Assembly (NCBI GenBank): GCA_964448675.1
Contig: CAYUZU010000028.1
Span: 7,620-71,619, forward strand
From: CAYUZU01 sp964448675
GTDB taxonomy: Bacteria > Planctomycetota > Phycisphaerae > UBA1845 > Fen-1342
Length of the DNA stretch: 64,000 nucleotides
Direction of reading: 5' to 3'
Shown: in pieces, positions 53,591 to 61,780 of the stretch
Numbering within the stretch: position 1 is the first letter of the stretch
Layout of the letters: every line of letters begins with the position of its first letter
Notes under the pieces: model-generated
Seen by the model: the letters and a program-made list of their open reading frames with translations, nothing else
Database searches by the model: none
Told to the model about the DNA's origin: nothing
Made by a program: the position numbers and the translations under genes

Positions 53591-53618
53591 AAGATAGCGC
53601 CATTAGGCGGGGGGTCAA
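53591..53618 (-). promoter_or_regulatory. promoter of the Rrf2-type regulator
   Basis: Minus strand: -35 TTGACC (53613-53618), 16-base spacer, -10 TATCTT (53591-53596), continuing TATCTTGAGGTAAA, which resembles half of an IscR-type operator. Autoregulation is possible. Confidence 0.5.
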
Positions 53619-53707
53619 GCGCGATGTGAGAAAATAGTATCGAGATGGTGCCGGATTAACTTCCTGTAACACCCGAACTTGGCGAAAGCGTTTCGCAATG
53701 ATGCGGT

Positions 53708-54805
53708 TCAGTCCGCGAGTCGCCGGGCAACCTGTTCGGCGGCGCTGGGTCGCCCCAACCCGGCGGCGGCCGCCGCCATCGCGCGGCGCACGTCGGGGTC
53801 GGCGGCCTGACGCAGGGCGGCCAACACGAGCGGCTCGTTGGCGGCGGGGTCGCGCTGATCGTCGATCAGGATCGCGGCGCCGGCGTCCACCAGCACCTGG
53901 GCGTTGGCGTGCTGGTGCCGGTCGCGGTGGTAAGGGTACGGCAGCAGAAGCGACGCCCGCCCCAATGCGGTCAGCTCGGCCAGGGTCGAGGCGCCGGCTC
54001 GCGCGATCACGAGGTCGGCGGCGGCCAGGGCCAGCGGCATCTCCGCCGTGAAGCTCAGCACGTGGTGCGGTACTGCCGCTTGGTCGTACGCATGCCGAAC
54101 CGCGGCTTCATCGCCCGGACCGCTGAGGTGCAGCAGTTGCCAATCGGGATTCTCGCGCTGGAACGCCGGCCAGACGCGAACCATGGCCTCGTTGATCGTG
54201 CGGGCCCCCTGGGACGCGCCGGTGACCAGCAACACCGGCCGCCGGGGGTCGAGGTCGAATCGTGCGCAGCCTGCGGCGCGGTCGGCATTGGCGAAGCCGG
54301 GGCGGATGGGGCAGCCGAGCGTTTCGCAGTGCGTGGCGGGCGGGAACTGGCGGCGTGAGACCTCCCATTGCACGACGACGAGGTCCGCTTGGCGCGCAAG
54401 GTGGCGGTTGGCGCGGCCGGGGATGGCGTCGGGGTTGAGGATGGCGGTGCGCAGGCCCATCGAATGGGCGGCGACGACTGCGGGGCCCGCTGCATAGCCG
54501 CCGAGGCCGAGGACGGCACGCGGTTGGCGACTGGCGAGCCACGCACGGGCCGCGCGGACGCTGCGGCGCCAGGCGCGAAGAAAGCCGGGGATGCGGAGCG
54601 GATGCAGGGTAAAGGGGCGGACGGGCTGGATGACCTGTTCGCAGCCCATCGGCTCGAGCAACTGTCGATCGAGTGGACGGTCGGTCGTGAAGAACGTGAC
54701 TTGGGCCGCAGGCTGCTGTTCGCGCAGGGCGTGGGCGACGGCGATGCCTGGGAAGAGGTGGCCGCCCGTACCGCCGCCGGCGAAGACGAAGGTGTTGGTG
54801 CTCAT
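53708..54805 (-). CDS. murG: MurG, lipid II-forming N-acetylglucosaminyltransferase
   Basis: 365 residues, GT28. GGGTGGHLFPGIAVAHAL at the start, GLGGYAAGPAVVAA, VTGASQGARTINEAM and DLVIARAGASTLAELTALGRASLLLPYP are MurG signatures. It adds GlcNAc to lipid I on the inner membrane face. No other mur or fts genes flank it, so it stands outside a classical dcw cluster. ATG 54805 opens at the conserved N-terminus. Presence supports normal peptidoglycan synthesis in this organism. Confidence 0.94.
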   Translation of the reverse strand: MSTNTFVFAGGGTGGHLFPGIAVAHALREQQPAAQVTFFTTDRPLDRQLLEPMGCEQVIQPVRPFTLHPLRIPGFLRAWRRSVRAARAWLASRQPRAVLGLGGYAAGPAVVAAHSMGLRTAILNPDAIPGRANRHLARQADLVVVQWEVSRRQFPPATHCETLGCPIRPGFANADRAAGCARFDLDPRRPVLLVTGASQGARTINEAMVRVWPAFQRENPDWQLLHLSGPGDEAAVRHAYDQAAVPHHVLSFTAEMPLALAAADLVIARAGASTLAELTALGRASLLLPYPYHRDRHQHANAQVLVDAGAAILIDDQRDPAANEPLVLAALRQAADPDVRRAMAAAAAGLGRPSAAEQVARRLAD

Positions 54806-54819
54806 GGCGCGAGATGATA

Positions 54820-54854
54820 ACGGAAGTTTTCGGTCTTCCGTTGTCGGTTTTCAG
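54820..54854 (-). repeat. heptanucleotide-period repeat upstream of murG
   Basis: Minus strand units CTGAAAA, CCGACAA, CGGAAGA, CCGAAAA, CTTCCGT. The first four share C-[TCG]-G-A/G-A-rich form with the units near rnfG and rnfE. Confidence 0.55.
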
Positions 54855-55065
54855 GGGGGGGCGAGCTGTCGTCGGAGAGGCGCGATCGGGGGCGGGGGGC
54901 CGTGTTACCGGTCGTTGTTGTGCGTGCCTGCGTTGGTGAGGGTGGCGGGGATGATGCGGTTCAGTCAACGCTTGCGGGGATGAGACGGGTCGCGTATAGG
55001 TACGCGGCGGTGGCGCGGCCAGCGCGCTGATAGCTGATCTGCGAACGCCGCCGTCGGCCACGGCC

Positions 55066-55094
55066 TTGTGAGCCGTGTGATTGTCCGGTGTAGA
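55066..55094 (+). promoter_or_regulatory. possible promoter of the four-gene membrane module
   Basis: TTGTGA (55066-55071), 17-base spacer, TGTAGA (55089-55094), 87 bases before the first start codon. Match is moderate. Confidence 0.3.
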
Positions 55095-55180
55095 GCTGCA
55101 GGACCGAGCGGGGCGAGGCTCTACCACCCGCGCGACGAGCCATCGGACCCTACGTTCGGCCGCCCGAATCGACTGGTGAC

Positions 55181-55969
55181 ATGGAACATGCAGATCCCCT
55201 GGTTTTCGTGCTCGTCGTCGGCTTCCTGGTCATGGTGGTCTTCTTCATCAGCCGGGCGCGGCGGGGCAAGCTCCCCTACGTGCGGCCCATCGCGGGCGTG
55301 ACGGCGATGGAGGAAGCGGTGGGGCGCGCGACCGAACTCGGCCGGCCGGTCGTGTTCGCGATGGGGGAGTCCGACATCAAGGACATCATCACGCACGCGA
55401 CGATGGCGATCATGGGCCACATCGCGCGGCTCGCGGCCAAGATGCAGACGCCGTTCGTCGCCCTGGTGTATCGCCCCGACGTGTACCCGCTGGCCGAAAG
55501 CGTGGCCCACGAGGCCTATCGCGCCGAGGGGATGCAGGACGATTTCAGGCCCGAAGAGCAGGTCCGGTACCTCTCCGACAACGCCATCGTCTATGCCATG
55601 TCCGTCGCGCGTACCATCGAGGGCGACCAGGCCGGCTGCGCCATGTTCTTCGGCAAGAACAACTTCACCAGCCTGCTGATGACCGAGCCCGGCGCACAGC
55701 GCGGCGTTCTCCAGATCGCGGGTGATCCGCTGCTGGGGCAGATTCCGTTCTTCGTGTGCTCGTGCGACTACACCATCATCGGCGAGGAGTTCTACGCGGC
55801 CAGCGCCTATGTCAGTCAGGAGCCGGCGACGCGTGGCTCGCTGATCAGCCAGGACCTGGTGAAACTGATCTTTGCGCTGCTGATCGCAGTCGGCGTGGTC
55901 GCCATGATCCTGGACAACCTCGGCCTGTCGGGGTTCGACGCGGTCGTGGATTGGCTGAAGAAGTACTGA
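55181..55969 (+). CDS. membrane-anchored protein of unknown function (DUF6754-like), module gene A
   Basis: 262 residues. A transmembrane helix at each end (about 6-23 and 232-250) brackets a soluble alpha/beta domain. Distinct stretches are GRPVVFAMGESDIKDIITHATMAIMGHIA, YRPDVYPLAESVAHEAYRAEG, FFGKNNFTSLLMTEPGAQRG and YTIIGEEFYAASAYVSQEP. I associate this pattern with the uncharacterised DUF6754 family, from memory and unverified. ATG 55181 has only a weak ribosome-binding site. Three further membrane protein genes follow on the same strand with short or negative gaps, so the four probably form one complex. Confidence 0.75.
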   Translation: MEHADPLVFVLVVGFLVMVVFFISRARRGKLPYVRPIAGVTAMEEAVGRATELGRPVVFAMGESDIKDIITHATMAIMGHIARLAAKMQTPFVALVYRPDVYPLAESVAHEAYRAEGMQDDFRPEEQVRYLSDNAIVYAMSVARTIEGDQAGCAMFFGKNNFTSLLMTEPGAQRGVLQIAGDPLLGQIPFFVCSCDYTIIGEEFYAASAYVSQEPATRGSLISQDLVKLIFALLIAVGVVAMILDNLGLSGFDAVVDWLKKY

Positions 55970-56036
55970 GCGGCGCGGCGTTGTCGCACGCGGACCGCGC
56001 TCCGGCAGATCGAGCTACGCGATTGGAGATGTTGTC

Positions 56037-56780
56037 ATGCGGCGGATGTTCATCGCGTTGATCACTTTTGTGGGCGGCGCGTTCTTCCTGATCGAGTTCC
56101 TGTTGCCGGCGCAGGCACCCGCGGCCCTTGGTGGCTGGAGAAACCCCCTATCGCCTTTTCTCCAGATCGCCATCAACCTGGTGATCATCCTCGGCACGAT
56201 GGCGTTTCTGCTCGGCCCGATCAACCTCGTACGGAGTAACGTCACCAACCTGGTCAAGAAGCGCGAGGGCTGGATCAGCAGCCTGGTGTTCCTGGTGTTT
56301 CTCGGCCTCGGCGCGACGGCGCAAATCAGCAACGACTGGGCCGAGGCGTCTGCCAACACCGTCAGTGAAACCACTGCGACCGAGCTGGACGAGCGGGTCG
56401 CTCCCGCCGCTGAACAGAAATCGCTCGGCGTACAGTTCTTCGAGTTGCTGTTCTACGGCTTGGTAATGGCCTTTGGGGCGGCGAGCATCGCGCTGCTGGC
56501 GCTGTATCTCGTCTCGGCCGCGTTCCGTTCGTTCCGTTTCCAGAATCTCGACGCGGGCGTCATGATGATCACCGCGGTCATCGTGCTCATCGGTCTGGCG
56601 CCACTGGCCGACCTGCTCACCACGTCGTTGCCGCGCTTTCTCCAGCCAAACACCTGGGCCCAGTGGATCCTCGAGGTGCCCAACACGGCTGTGCAGCGGG
56701 CGGTAGCGATGGGCGTGTGTGCCGGCGCGTTTGCCGTCGGCACGCGACTATGGCTGAGTATCGGCACGCGGACGGAGTAG
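56037..56780 (+). CDS. polytopic membrane protein, module gene B
   Basis: 247 residues, not recognised. About six hydrophobic helices: MFIALITFVGGAFFLIEFLL, LQIAINLVIILGTMAFLLG, WISSLVFLVFLGLGA, LLFYGLVMAFGAASIALLAL, GVMMITAVIVLIGLAPLA and a last one near 215-235. A 35-residue polar, Thr/Glu-rich loop lies between helices 3 and 4. Short conserved-looking pieces such as GPINLVRSNVTNLVKKREGW may face the cytoplasm. ATG 56037 follows TTGGAGATG. Four bases separate its stop from gene C. Confidence 0.75.
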   Translation: MRRMFIALITFVGGAFFLIEFLLPAQAPAALGGWRNPLSPFLQIAINLVIILGTMAFLLGPINLVRSNVTNLVKKREGWISSLVFLVFLGLGATAQISNDWAEASANTVSETTATELDERVAPAAEQKSLGVQFFELLFYGLVMAFGAASIALLALYLVSAAFRSFRFQNLDAGVMMITAVIVLIGLAPLADLLTTSLPRFLQPNTWAQWILEVPNTAVQRAVAMGVCAGAFAVGTRLWLSIGTRTE

Positions 56781-56784
56781 ACAC

Positions 56785-57636
56785 GTGAAGCGCTGGCTGG
56801 CCAAATTGCAGACGCTTGATCGCCGCTGGATGTACCTGGCGACGCTGATCGTGGTCTTCTTCCCGATCGTTGTGTCGATCCCGGTGCCCGAGCTGTCGGT
56901 CTCGGGTCCGACGAAGACGTTCCACGAAGCGGTGGAGGCGCTGCCGGCAGGGTCGGTGGTGCTGATCGATTCGAGCTGGGATGCAGGCTCGCTGGCCGAG
57001 AACCAGTCGCAGTTACAGTGCGTGGTGCGCCACCTGTGCACGCGCGACATCGACTTCGTCGTCACCTCCGTGGGTATCACCGCCCTGGGCCCCAAGTTCG
57101 CCCGCGATACGATCACGCCGATCGCCGAGGAATACGGCTACGTCTACGGCGAAGACTGGGTGAATTGCGGGTTCGTACAGGGCGTGGAGGGGAGCATCGG
57201 TGCGATCATCGACGGCGTGTGCAAGGACTTTCGCGCGACTTTCCCGACCGACATCAACGGCACGCCGCTGGAAGAAATGCCGCTCACGCAGGAATTTCGC
57301 GGGATCCAGGACATCGAGCTGGCATACATCGTGACCTATGGCCCCGCGCCCGAATGGATCAGCTTCGTCAACGGACAGTTCAACAAGCCCGTCGCATTCG
57401 GCGCCATGTCAATCATGGCGCCGCAGTACATCAACAACTACAAGGCGGGCCAGCTTGTCGGCTTGCTGCTCGGCAACCGCGGCGCGGCCGAGTACGAGCA
57501 GCTCATCGGGCAGATGGAGGGGCTGGGCCATCGGCTGTCGGTGGCAGGCTCATTTGGCGCACTGGCCGTGATCCTGGCCGCCATCCTCGGCAACGTCGCC
57601 TGGTGGACGAGCCGCCGCTCGGGGAGGGCACGCTGA
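56785..57636 (+). CDS. membrane-anchored protein with periplasmic-binding-like domain, module gene C
   Basis: 283 residues. An N-terminal anchor (YLATLIVVFFPIVVSI) and a C-terminal helix (SFGALAVILAAILGNVAWW) bracket a soluble domain of Rossmann-like strand/helix pattern: SVVLIDSSWDAGSLAENQSQL, DIDFVVTSVGITALGPKFARD, IELAYIVTYGPAPEWISFVNG. The topology, two anchors around an alpha/beta domain, mirrors gene A, and both end their domain with a Tyr-rich segment before the last helix (AASAYVSQ and MAPQYINN), hinting at shared ancestry. GTG 56785 follows GGAG. The stop overlaps the start of gene D (TGATG). Confidence 0.72.
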   Translation: MKRWLAKLQTLDRRWMYLATLIVVFFPIVVSIPVPELSVSGPTKTFHEAVEALPAGSVVLIDSSWDAGSLAENQSQLQCVVRHLCTRDIDFVVTSVGITALGPKFARDTITPIAEEYGYVYGEDWVNCGFVQGVEGSIGAIIDGVCKDFRATFPTDINGTPLEEMPLTQEFRGIQDIELAYIVTYGPAPEWISFVNGQFNKPVAFGAMSIMAPQYINNYKAGQLVGLLLGNRGAAEYEQLIGQMEGLGHRLSVAGSFGALAVILAAILGNVAWWTSRRSGRAR

Positions 57637-58394
57637 TGTTCGAATCCCTCACCGTCTGGCTCGGGGCGATTGTGACGCTGTGCGTGTTCAGCTATGCAAT
57701 CAAGGACAACCCGGCGTATCGGCTGGTGCAGCAGGCCACCCTCGGCACCTACATGGGCATGGCCACCGTCATCATGTGGAACCAAATCCTGCAGCCGCGC
57801 TGGTGGCAGCGCTTCGCCGACGGCTGGGCGGCGCTGATGGCGACGAACGCCGAGGTCACGCCACAGGACACGCCGGGTGCCGAATGGACCAGCGTGTTCT
57901 GGGGACTCGCGATCCTGCCCGGGCTGCTGTGGTACTTCCAGCTCTCCAAGCGCTGGTTCTGGGTCAGCACGATCATCAGCGGCTGGTTTGTCGGCGTGGC
58001 GGCGGGACTGGCGTTCAAGACGCAGATTCTGCTCATCATGCCGCAGGTCAGCGCAACCATTCAGCCCATCAATCCGTTCGCCGGCCCGCACGCGGTCGGG
58101 CTGGCCGCACTCGCGCAGTGGAACGCGGACGCATGGGCGACCGTCGGCGAGTGCGCAAACAACCTGATCGTGATCGTGCTGCTGCTGGCGACGCTGTTCT
58201 ACTTCTTCTTCTCGGTACGCACCGAGCACCCCGTCCTGGCCGGATCGATCCGCTTCGGCCGCGTGACCATCATGATCTGCCTGGGGGCGCTGTTCGGCAA
58301 CACGGTCATGACCCGCGTGGCCTACCTGATCGAGCGACTGCTGTTCCTCTACAACGACTTCGCGATCGGTGAGATCGGCGGGTGGTTTGCGTGA
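57636..58394 (+). CDS. polytopic membrane protein, module gene D
   Basis: 252 residues, not recognised. Roughly six hydrophobic segments, including LTVWLGAIVTLCVFSYAI, YMGMATVIMWNQIL, SVFWGLAILPGLLWYFQLS, FWVSTIISGWFVGVAAGLAF, LIVIVLLLATLFYFFFS and VTIMICLGALFGNTVMTRVAYLIERL. The last segment, with Glu-Arg in a helix, is the most distinctive. ATG 57636 follows GGGGAGGG and overlaps the stop of gene C by one base, so the two are co-translated. It pairs with gene B as the two channel-like subunits next to two anchored domains. Confidence 0.74.
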   Translation: MFESLTVWLGAIVTLCVFSYAIKDNPAYRLVQQATLGTYMGMATVIMWNQILQPRWWQRFADGWAALMATNAEVTPQDTPGAEWTSVFWGLAILPGLLWYFQLSKRWFWVSTIISGWFVGVAAGLAFKTQILLIMPQVSATIQPINPFAGPHAVGLAALAQWNADAWATVGECANNLIVIVLLLATLFYFFFSVRTEHPVLAGSIRFGRVTIMICLGALFGNTVMTRVAYLIERLLFLYNDFAIGEIGGWFA

Positions 58395-58705
58395 TGCCCC
58401 GCGTCGCGGCGCCCGCCAAGCTGGACCAAGGGGGCCGCAATGAAAGGCGTGTGCCCAGGCGGCGCGGGGGTGCGCGTGCATGAGAAGATCGCGCTGTAAC
58501 AGGGGAATCTGAGAACCTGCCATTCCGCGCCTATAATCGCCCCAAGGGTGTTTGCCAGATCGAACGGGCGTCCCGTTCAACCCGCTGACAGTCTGTTCAG
58601 AATCGTCCCGCGCGTGCGCTGCGGCGCGTGCGGCCGCATGTCCGCCCTGAACGGCGTGCGATCGCCCACGGTCCGGGCGCGGGGCGAATCGTCACGGAGG
58701 AAACC
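58395..58705. other. intergenic region with promoter and hairpin before the beta-propeller gene
   Basis: 311 bases. A perfect TATAAT lies at 58532-58537 and a 7-bp hairpin GAACGGG-CGT-CCCGTTC at 58562-58578. No coding sequence with family similarity was seen. Confidence 0.5.
58532..58537 (+). promoter_or_regulatory. candidate -10 element (TATAAT)
   Basis: Perfect -10 hexamer about 170 bases before the beta-propeller gene, without a recognisable -35. A hairpin (58562-58578) would be in the leader of the transcript. Confidence 0.4.
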
Positions 58706-60253
58706 ATGTCTTCCACGCCCCGTATCGGGAGTCATCGAATACCGCACATCATTCTGTCGACCATGTTGCTCGCCGGCACCATGGCCACGCCCGCGTTCGG
58801 CGCCGCCGATCGACTGTGGGTGACCGGCTACAACGGCCCCACCAGCGACGAAGACCGCGTGCGCGACGTCGCCGTCCACGACGGCGCCATCTACGTCACC
58901 GGGTGGACACTCGACGGCTATTGGCGCGCCTTCGCCACCGTCAAGTACGACTATTGCGGCGACGAGGAATGGTCGCAAGTCTACAACGGCTTCACCGGCC
59001 CGAACCAGCCCGACGAGGCCGAGGCCATTGCCATCGACGCCGACGGCTACGTCTACGTCACAGGCTGGTCGACCGAGCGGTTCGACATGGGCGCCAGCAG
59101 CGTCGACATCGTCACGCTCAAATACGACCCCGACGGAAACCTCCTCTGGGAACGCCGGTACCGTACCGACGGCGGCAACAACCAACCGAGTGACCTCGCG
59201 ATCGGCCCGGACGGCGGCGTCTACATTGCCGGCGCTTCGTGGGTGGGCGCGGGGTTCGACCTGCTGCTGCTGAAGTATCAGCCGGACGGCACCCTCGAAT
59301 GGGCGCGAACGACGGGCCAGCCTGGTGATCGGTGGGACGCCGGCTATGCACTCGCCGTCGATGGCGACAACAGCACGATTGTCGTGGGTTACACCGAGCC
59401 ACTGGTGTCACTCGACTCGGGGGCGTACGTCGTCAAGTACGATGCGGCGGGCGATTTGGTCTGGGCGCGCGTTCGCGACGGATTCAACACGGTCGAAGCG
59501 GCCGAGCGCGTCGTCTTCGGGGAAGACGGTTTGATCTACGTGCTCGGGGAAGTCTCGCCGCCAGCGGAGCCGCTGCATATCTGGACGGCCGCCTATGACG
59601 CATCCGGGATCATGCATTGGGAAGACTTGCGGGCCGGCACCGCGGACCTGAGCAACTATGCTGGCGGATTGGCGTCCGTGCCCGGCGGCGGCGTGGCCGT
59701 CAGTGGGCAACGCTGGGACGATACCATTGCCATGACAACGCTGAAGTACGCCAGCGATGGTGCGCTGCTGTGGGAACGCATTGAACAGGCGGGCTACGCG
59801 GCGGCGTCCGCTGCGGACGTTGCGGTCGGTGCCGACGGCGCCGTGTACACGGTCGGCTACGGGTACAACAGCAATGGTGCCGAGGACATGCTCACCGTTC
59901 GTTACGAGCCTGATGGTGCTCACGCCTGGACGCAAGTCTACGCCGACCCGAATGGGCGCTCGGATCGGGCACGGCACGTGACGGTGGACACAGCACAGAA
60001 TGTATTCGTCGTGGGCGAGGTTTGGGCGGGCTTTGCCAACTACTACGACTTCGCGACGATTCGCTACCGCCAGGGGGGCGGTGACCTGAATCTCGATGGC
60101 CAGGTCGACGCGCGCGACGTCGTGTTGTTGGCGGAATGCCTGAACGGACCGGATACGGCCGTCGATGGGGCCTGCACGACCGGCGACGCGGCGTGCGACG
60201 GAGACGTGGATCTCAGAGACCTGGCGGTGTTGCAGAACGCGTTCGGGCGCTGA
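58706..60253 (+). CDS. secreted beta-propeller (SBBP-like repeats) protein with dockerin
   Basis: 515 residues with a signal peptide (SHRIPHIILSTMLLAGTMATPAFGA). The body repeats a unit of about 55-60 residues of the form G-x-x-Y-V-x-G...D-x-x-x-x-K-Y-D-x-x-G-x-L-x-W-x-R, seen at VYVTGWS, VYIAGASW, IYVLGEVS, VYTVGYGY and VFVVGEVW. This is typical of SBBP/NHL-like propellers. The C-terminus is a dockerin with two calcium-loop pairs (DLNLDGQVDARDVVLL and DAACDGDVDLRDLAVL) around a C-x-NGP segment. ACGGAGGAAA precedes ATG 58706. Probably a surface-bound structural or adhesive protein. Confidence 0.85.
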   Translation: MSSTPRIGSHRIPHIILSTMLLAGTMATPAFGAADRLWVTGYNGPTSDEDRVRDVAVHDGAIYVTGWTLDGYWRAFATVKYDYCGDEEWSQVYNGFTGPNQPDEAEAIAIDADGYVYVTGWSTERFDMGASSVDIVTLKYDPDGNLLWERRYRTDGGNNQPSDLAIGPDGGVYIAGASWVGAGFDLLLLKYQPDGTLEWARTTGQPGDRWDAGYALAVDGDNSTIVVGYTEPLVSLDSGAYVVKYDAAGDLVWARVRDGFNTVEAAERVVFGEDGLIYVLGEVSPPAEPLHIWTAAYDASGIMHWEDLRAGTADLSNYAGGLASVPGGGVAVSGQRWDDTIAMTTLKYASDGALLWERIEQAGYAAASAADVAVGADGAVYTVGYGYNSNGAEDMLTVRYEPDGAHAWTQVYADPNGRSDRARHVTVDTAQNVFVVGEVWAGFANYYDFATIRYRQGGGDLNLDGQVDARDVVLLAECLNGPDTAVDGACTTGDAACDGDVDLRDLAVLQNAFGR

Positions 60254-60311
60254 CGCGCACGGTCGCTTGTTGCAGCAAGACGCCTGGTCCGGGTCGCCCC
60301 CTGTTCGGTGC

Positions 60312-60371
60312 CGGCGCAAGAAGAACGGGCCGCCCGACGGCGTGTCGCATGCACGTCGTCGCGCGGCCCGT
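60312..60371 (-). terminator. Rho-independent terminator of the second PEP-CTERM gene
   Basis: ACGGGCCGC (60325-60333) pairs with GCGGCCCGT (60363-60371), with further CGACG/CGTCG pairing inside. Minus-strand continuation TTCTTCTTGCGCC matches the tails of the terminators at 6354 and 15401. Confidence 0.75.
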
Positions 60372-60402
60372 CGCGAGCGAGCGACCGTAAGGTCGCCGGA
60401 GA

Positions 60403-61119
60403 CTAGCGGCGGCGGAGCAGCAGGCCGATGGCCAGCAGCGTCAGCGTCGCGGGCTCCGGGGTCGCAACCGCGGTGAAGTTGTCGACGAACACCTGGTCGG
60501 AGATGCCGTTGGTGTCGGCGTCGTGCGCCAGGTACATGCCCCAGCCGGTCAGCGAGTTGATGTCGGTGATGGCGAAATCGACATCGACGGCTGCACCGTC
60601 GTACCACGAGTGCGCCATCATGCTGACGAAATCCCACTCCATCGTGACGTTGGCATAGCGGCCGGCGATGGTGGGTGCCTCGGCGCCGGGGAAGCCGAAT
60701 GGCCGCGTCCCGCCGACATCCCACTGCAGACCGTAGGTCGGCGTGCCGGCGTCAAACAGGTACCACCAGAAGTTCTGCTCGTTCTCAGTGGTCGGGCGAT
60801 AGACGTCGAAGCTGACGACGAGGTTGGTGTAGCCCTCGGCGAGCAGATCGGCCGGGGTAAACGTGTGCTCCATCCACGACTGGTCGCCCTGGGTGCCGGT
60901 CGTCTCGAGACGCACGGCCTGGGTGTCGAGCACGGGGTCGGGCGCGGCCACGACCATCGGCTCGATGCCGCCGCCGGCCAACCCGGCGGCCCAGCCATCC
61001 TGTCCGTTCAGCGGACCGAGCCCGAAGGTATCCGGCTCGAAGCCCTGGGCGTCGTAACCCTGGCCGAAGGCCAAGGTCGCGGCACTCATGGCAACCACAA
61101 TACAGAGAATTCTCTTCAT
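60403..61119 (-). CDS. PEP-CTERM sorting-domain secreted protein, second
   Basis: 238 residues. Signal peptide (ILCIVVAMSAATLAFGQ), then a beta-sandwich-like domain with LNGQDGWAAG near the start, DQSWMEHTFTP and a late ITDINSLTGWGMYLAHDAD, and the tail ATPEPATLTLLAIGLLLRRR, i.e. PEP motif, hydrophobic helix and Arg cluster. The domain recalls secreted LamG-like proteins. GGAGGAATGGGAG precedes ATG 61119. Followed by a terminator. Exosortase itself is not in the window. Confidence 0.85.
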   Translation of the reverse strand: MKRILCIVVAMSAATLAFGQGYDAQGFEPDTFGLGPLNGQDGWAAGLAGGGIEPMVVAAPDPVLDTQAVRLETTGTQGDQSWMEHTFTPADLLAEGYTNLVVSFDVYRPTTENEQNFWWYLFDAGTPTYGLQWDVGGTRPFGFPGAEAPTIAGRYANVTMEWDFVSMMAHSWYDGAAVDVDFAITDINSLTGWGMYLAHDADTNGISDQVFVDNFTAVATPEPATLTLLAIGLLLRRR

Positions 61120-61523
61120 CTCCCATTCCTCCTTCGATGTGATGCGCCTCGGACGAATCGAGGCTTCTCCTACCCTACCTGTTGCGCGAGAACGCCTCGC
61201 GTCGGCGTCACGTTCGACGGTGCCGGGCCGCGTGCTTGCTGTTGTCGATCGCTGGCACGAATCGGCCCTGCTGAAACGGTTCTCAGCGCGGGCTGCCCGG
61301 AGCGCTACCTGCTCCCGTGGCGGATCTGACAGTCAGCGAGCGCGCTTGGCGGACCAAGCCTGGCGAAGTGACGTTCCTCCTCTCATGACGATTCTACGGC
61401 AGAGTACGGTCGGCGGGCAACAGAATTACGGGTCCAAGTGGTTCCGATAACTGACTCGCGCCGGCGGGGGGCGAAATGGGGCCAGCGGTCAGTGGTGGAA
61501 CGCAGCGGCGCGTCGGCCCGCGA
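61120..61523. other. intergenic stretch without a recognised gene
   Basis: 404 bases upstream of the PEP-CTERM gene. The near end is its leader, with a small stem GCCTCG/CGAGGC at 61152-61170. No convincing promoter, RNA or coding sequence elsewhere; short frames here have no family pattern. Confidence 0.45.
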
Positions 61524-61648
61524 TCAGGGCACCGGGGCGACGACCGGGTCGGTGTCCCAGCCATCGGGGTTACTCGTCAGGTTGACGGGGTTGGATCCGT
61601 CAGCGTTCATGCGGTAGATCTCGTTCACGTCGCCACGTCTGGGCCCAG
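61524..61648 (-). pseudogene. C-terminal fragment of a PD40/TolB-type beta-propeller gene
   Basis: Read on the minus strand the frame encodes GDVNEIYRMNADGSNPVNLT followed by SNPDGWDTDPV and a stop at 61524-61526. NEIYxMNADGSNxxNLT is the classic PD40 repeat of TolB-like propellers. An in-frame TGA at 61650-61652 cuts it upstream, and no further repeats are seen, so only about one repeat of a gene that normally holds many survives. The broken edge lies at the low-GC segment near 61650, which suggests loss through insertion or deletion at the island boundary. Confidence 0.7.
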
Positions 61649-61693
61649 CTCAAAAATCGCCGTTTTTTGGCTCTCAGAGGGGGTCCTTTGAGG

Positions 61694-61717
61694 GGTTTAG
61701 GTCATAGGTTTAGGTCA
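61694..61717. repeat. 11-base direct repeat GGTTTAGGTCA
   Basis: Two perfect copies of GGTTTAGGTCA (61694-61704 and 61707-61717) separated by TA. Could be a binding site pair or a junction repeat at the edge of the suspected island. Confidence 0.6.
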
Positions 61718-61780
61718 ATCGGACAGACGTTTTCGCCCTGTTCTTAGGGATTAGCGAGGGGTGGCATCCTGCGGCGTCCG

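Larger units (their letters stand above)
54806..55180. other. divergent intergenic region between murG and the four-gene membrane module
   Basis: 375 bases without a convincing gene. It contains a heptanucleotide array next to murG (54820-54854), a GGGGGGGG run (54855 onward) and a possible promoter for the membrane module (55066-55094). GATGCGGTTCAGTC (54953-54966) nearly repeats 53699-53712 beyond the other end of murG. Confidence 0.5.
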
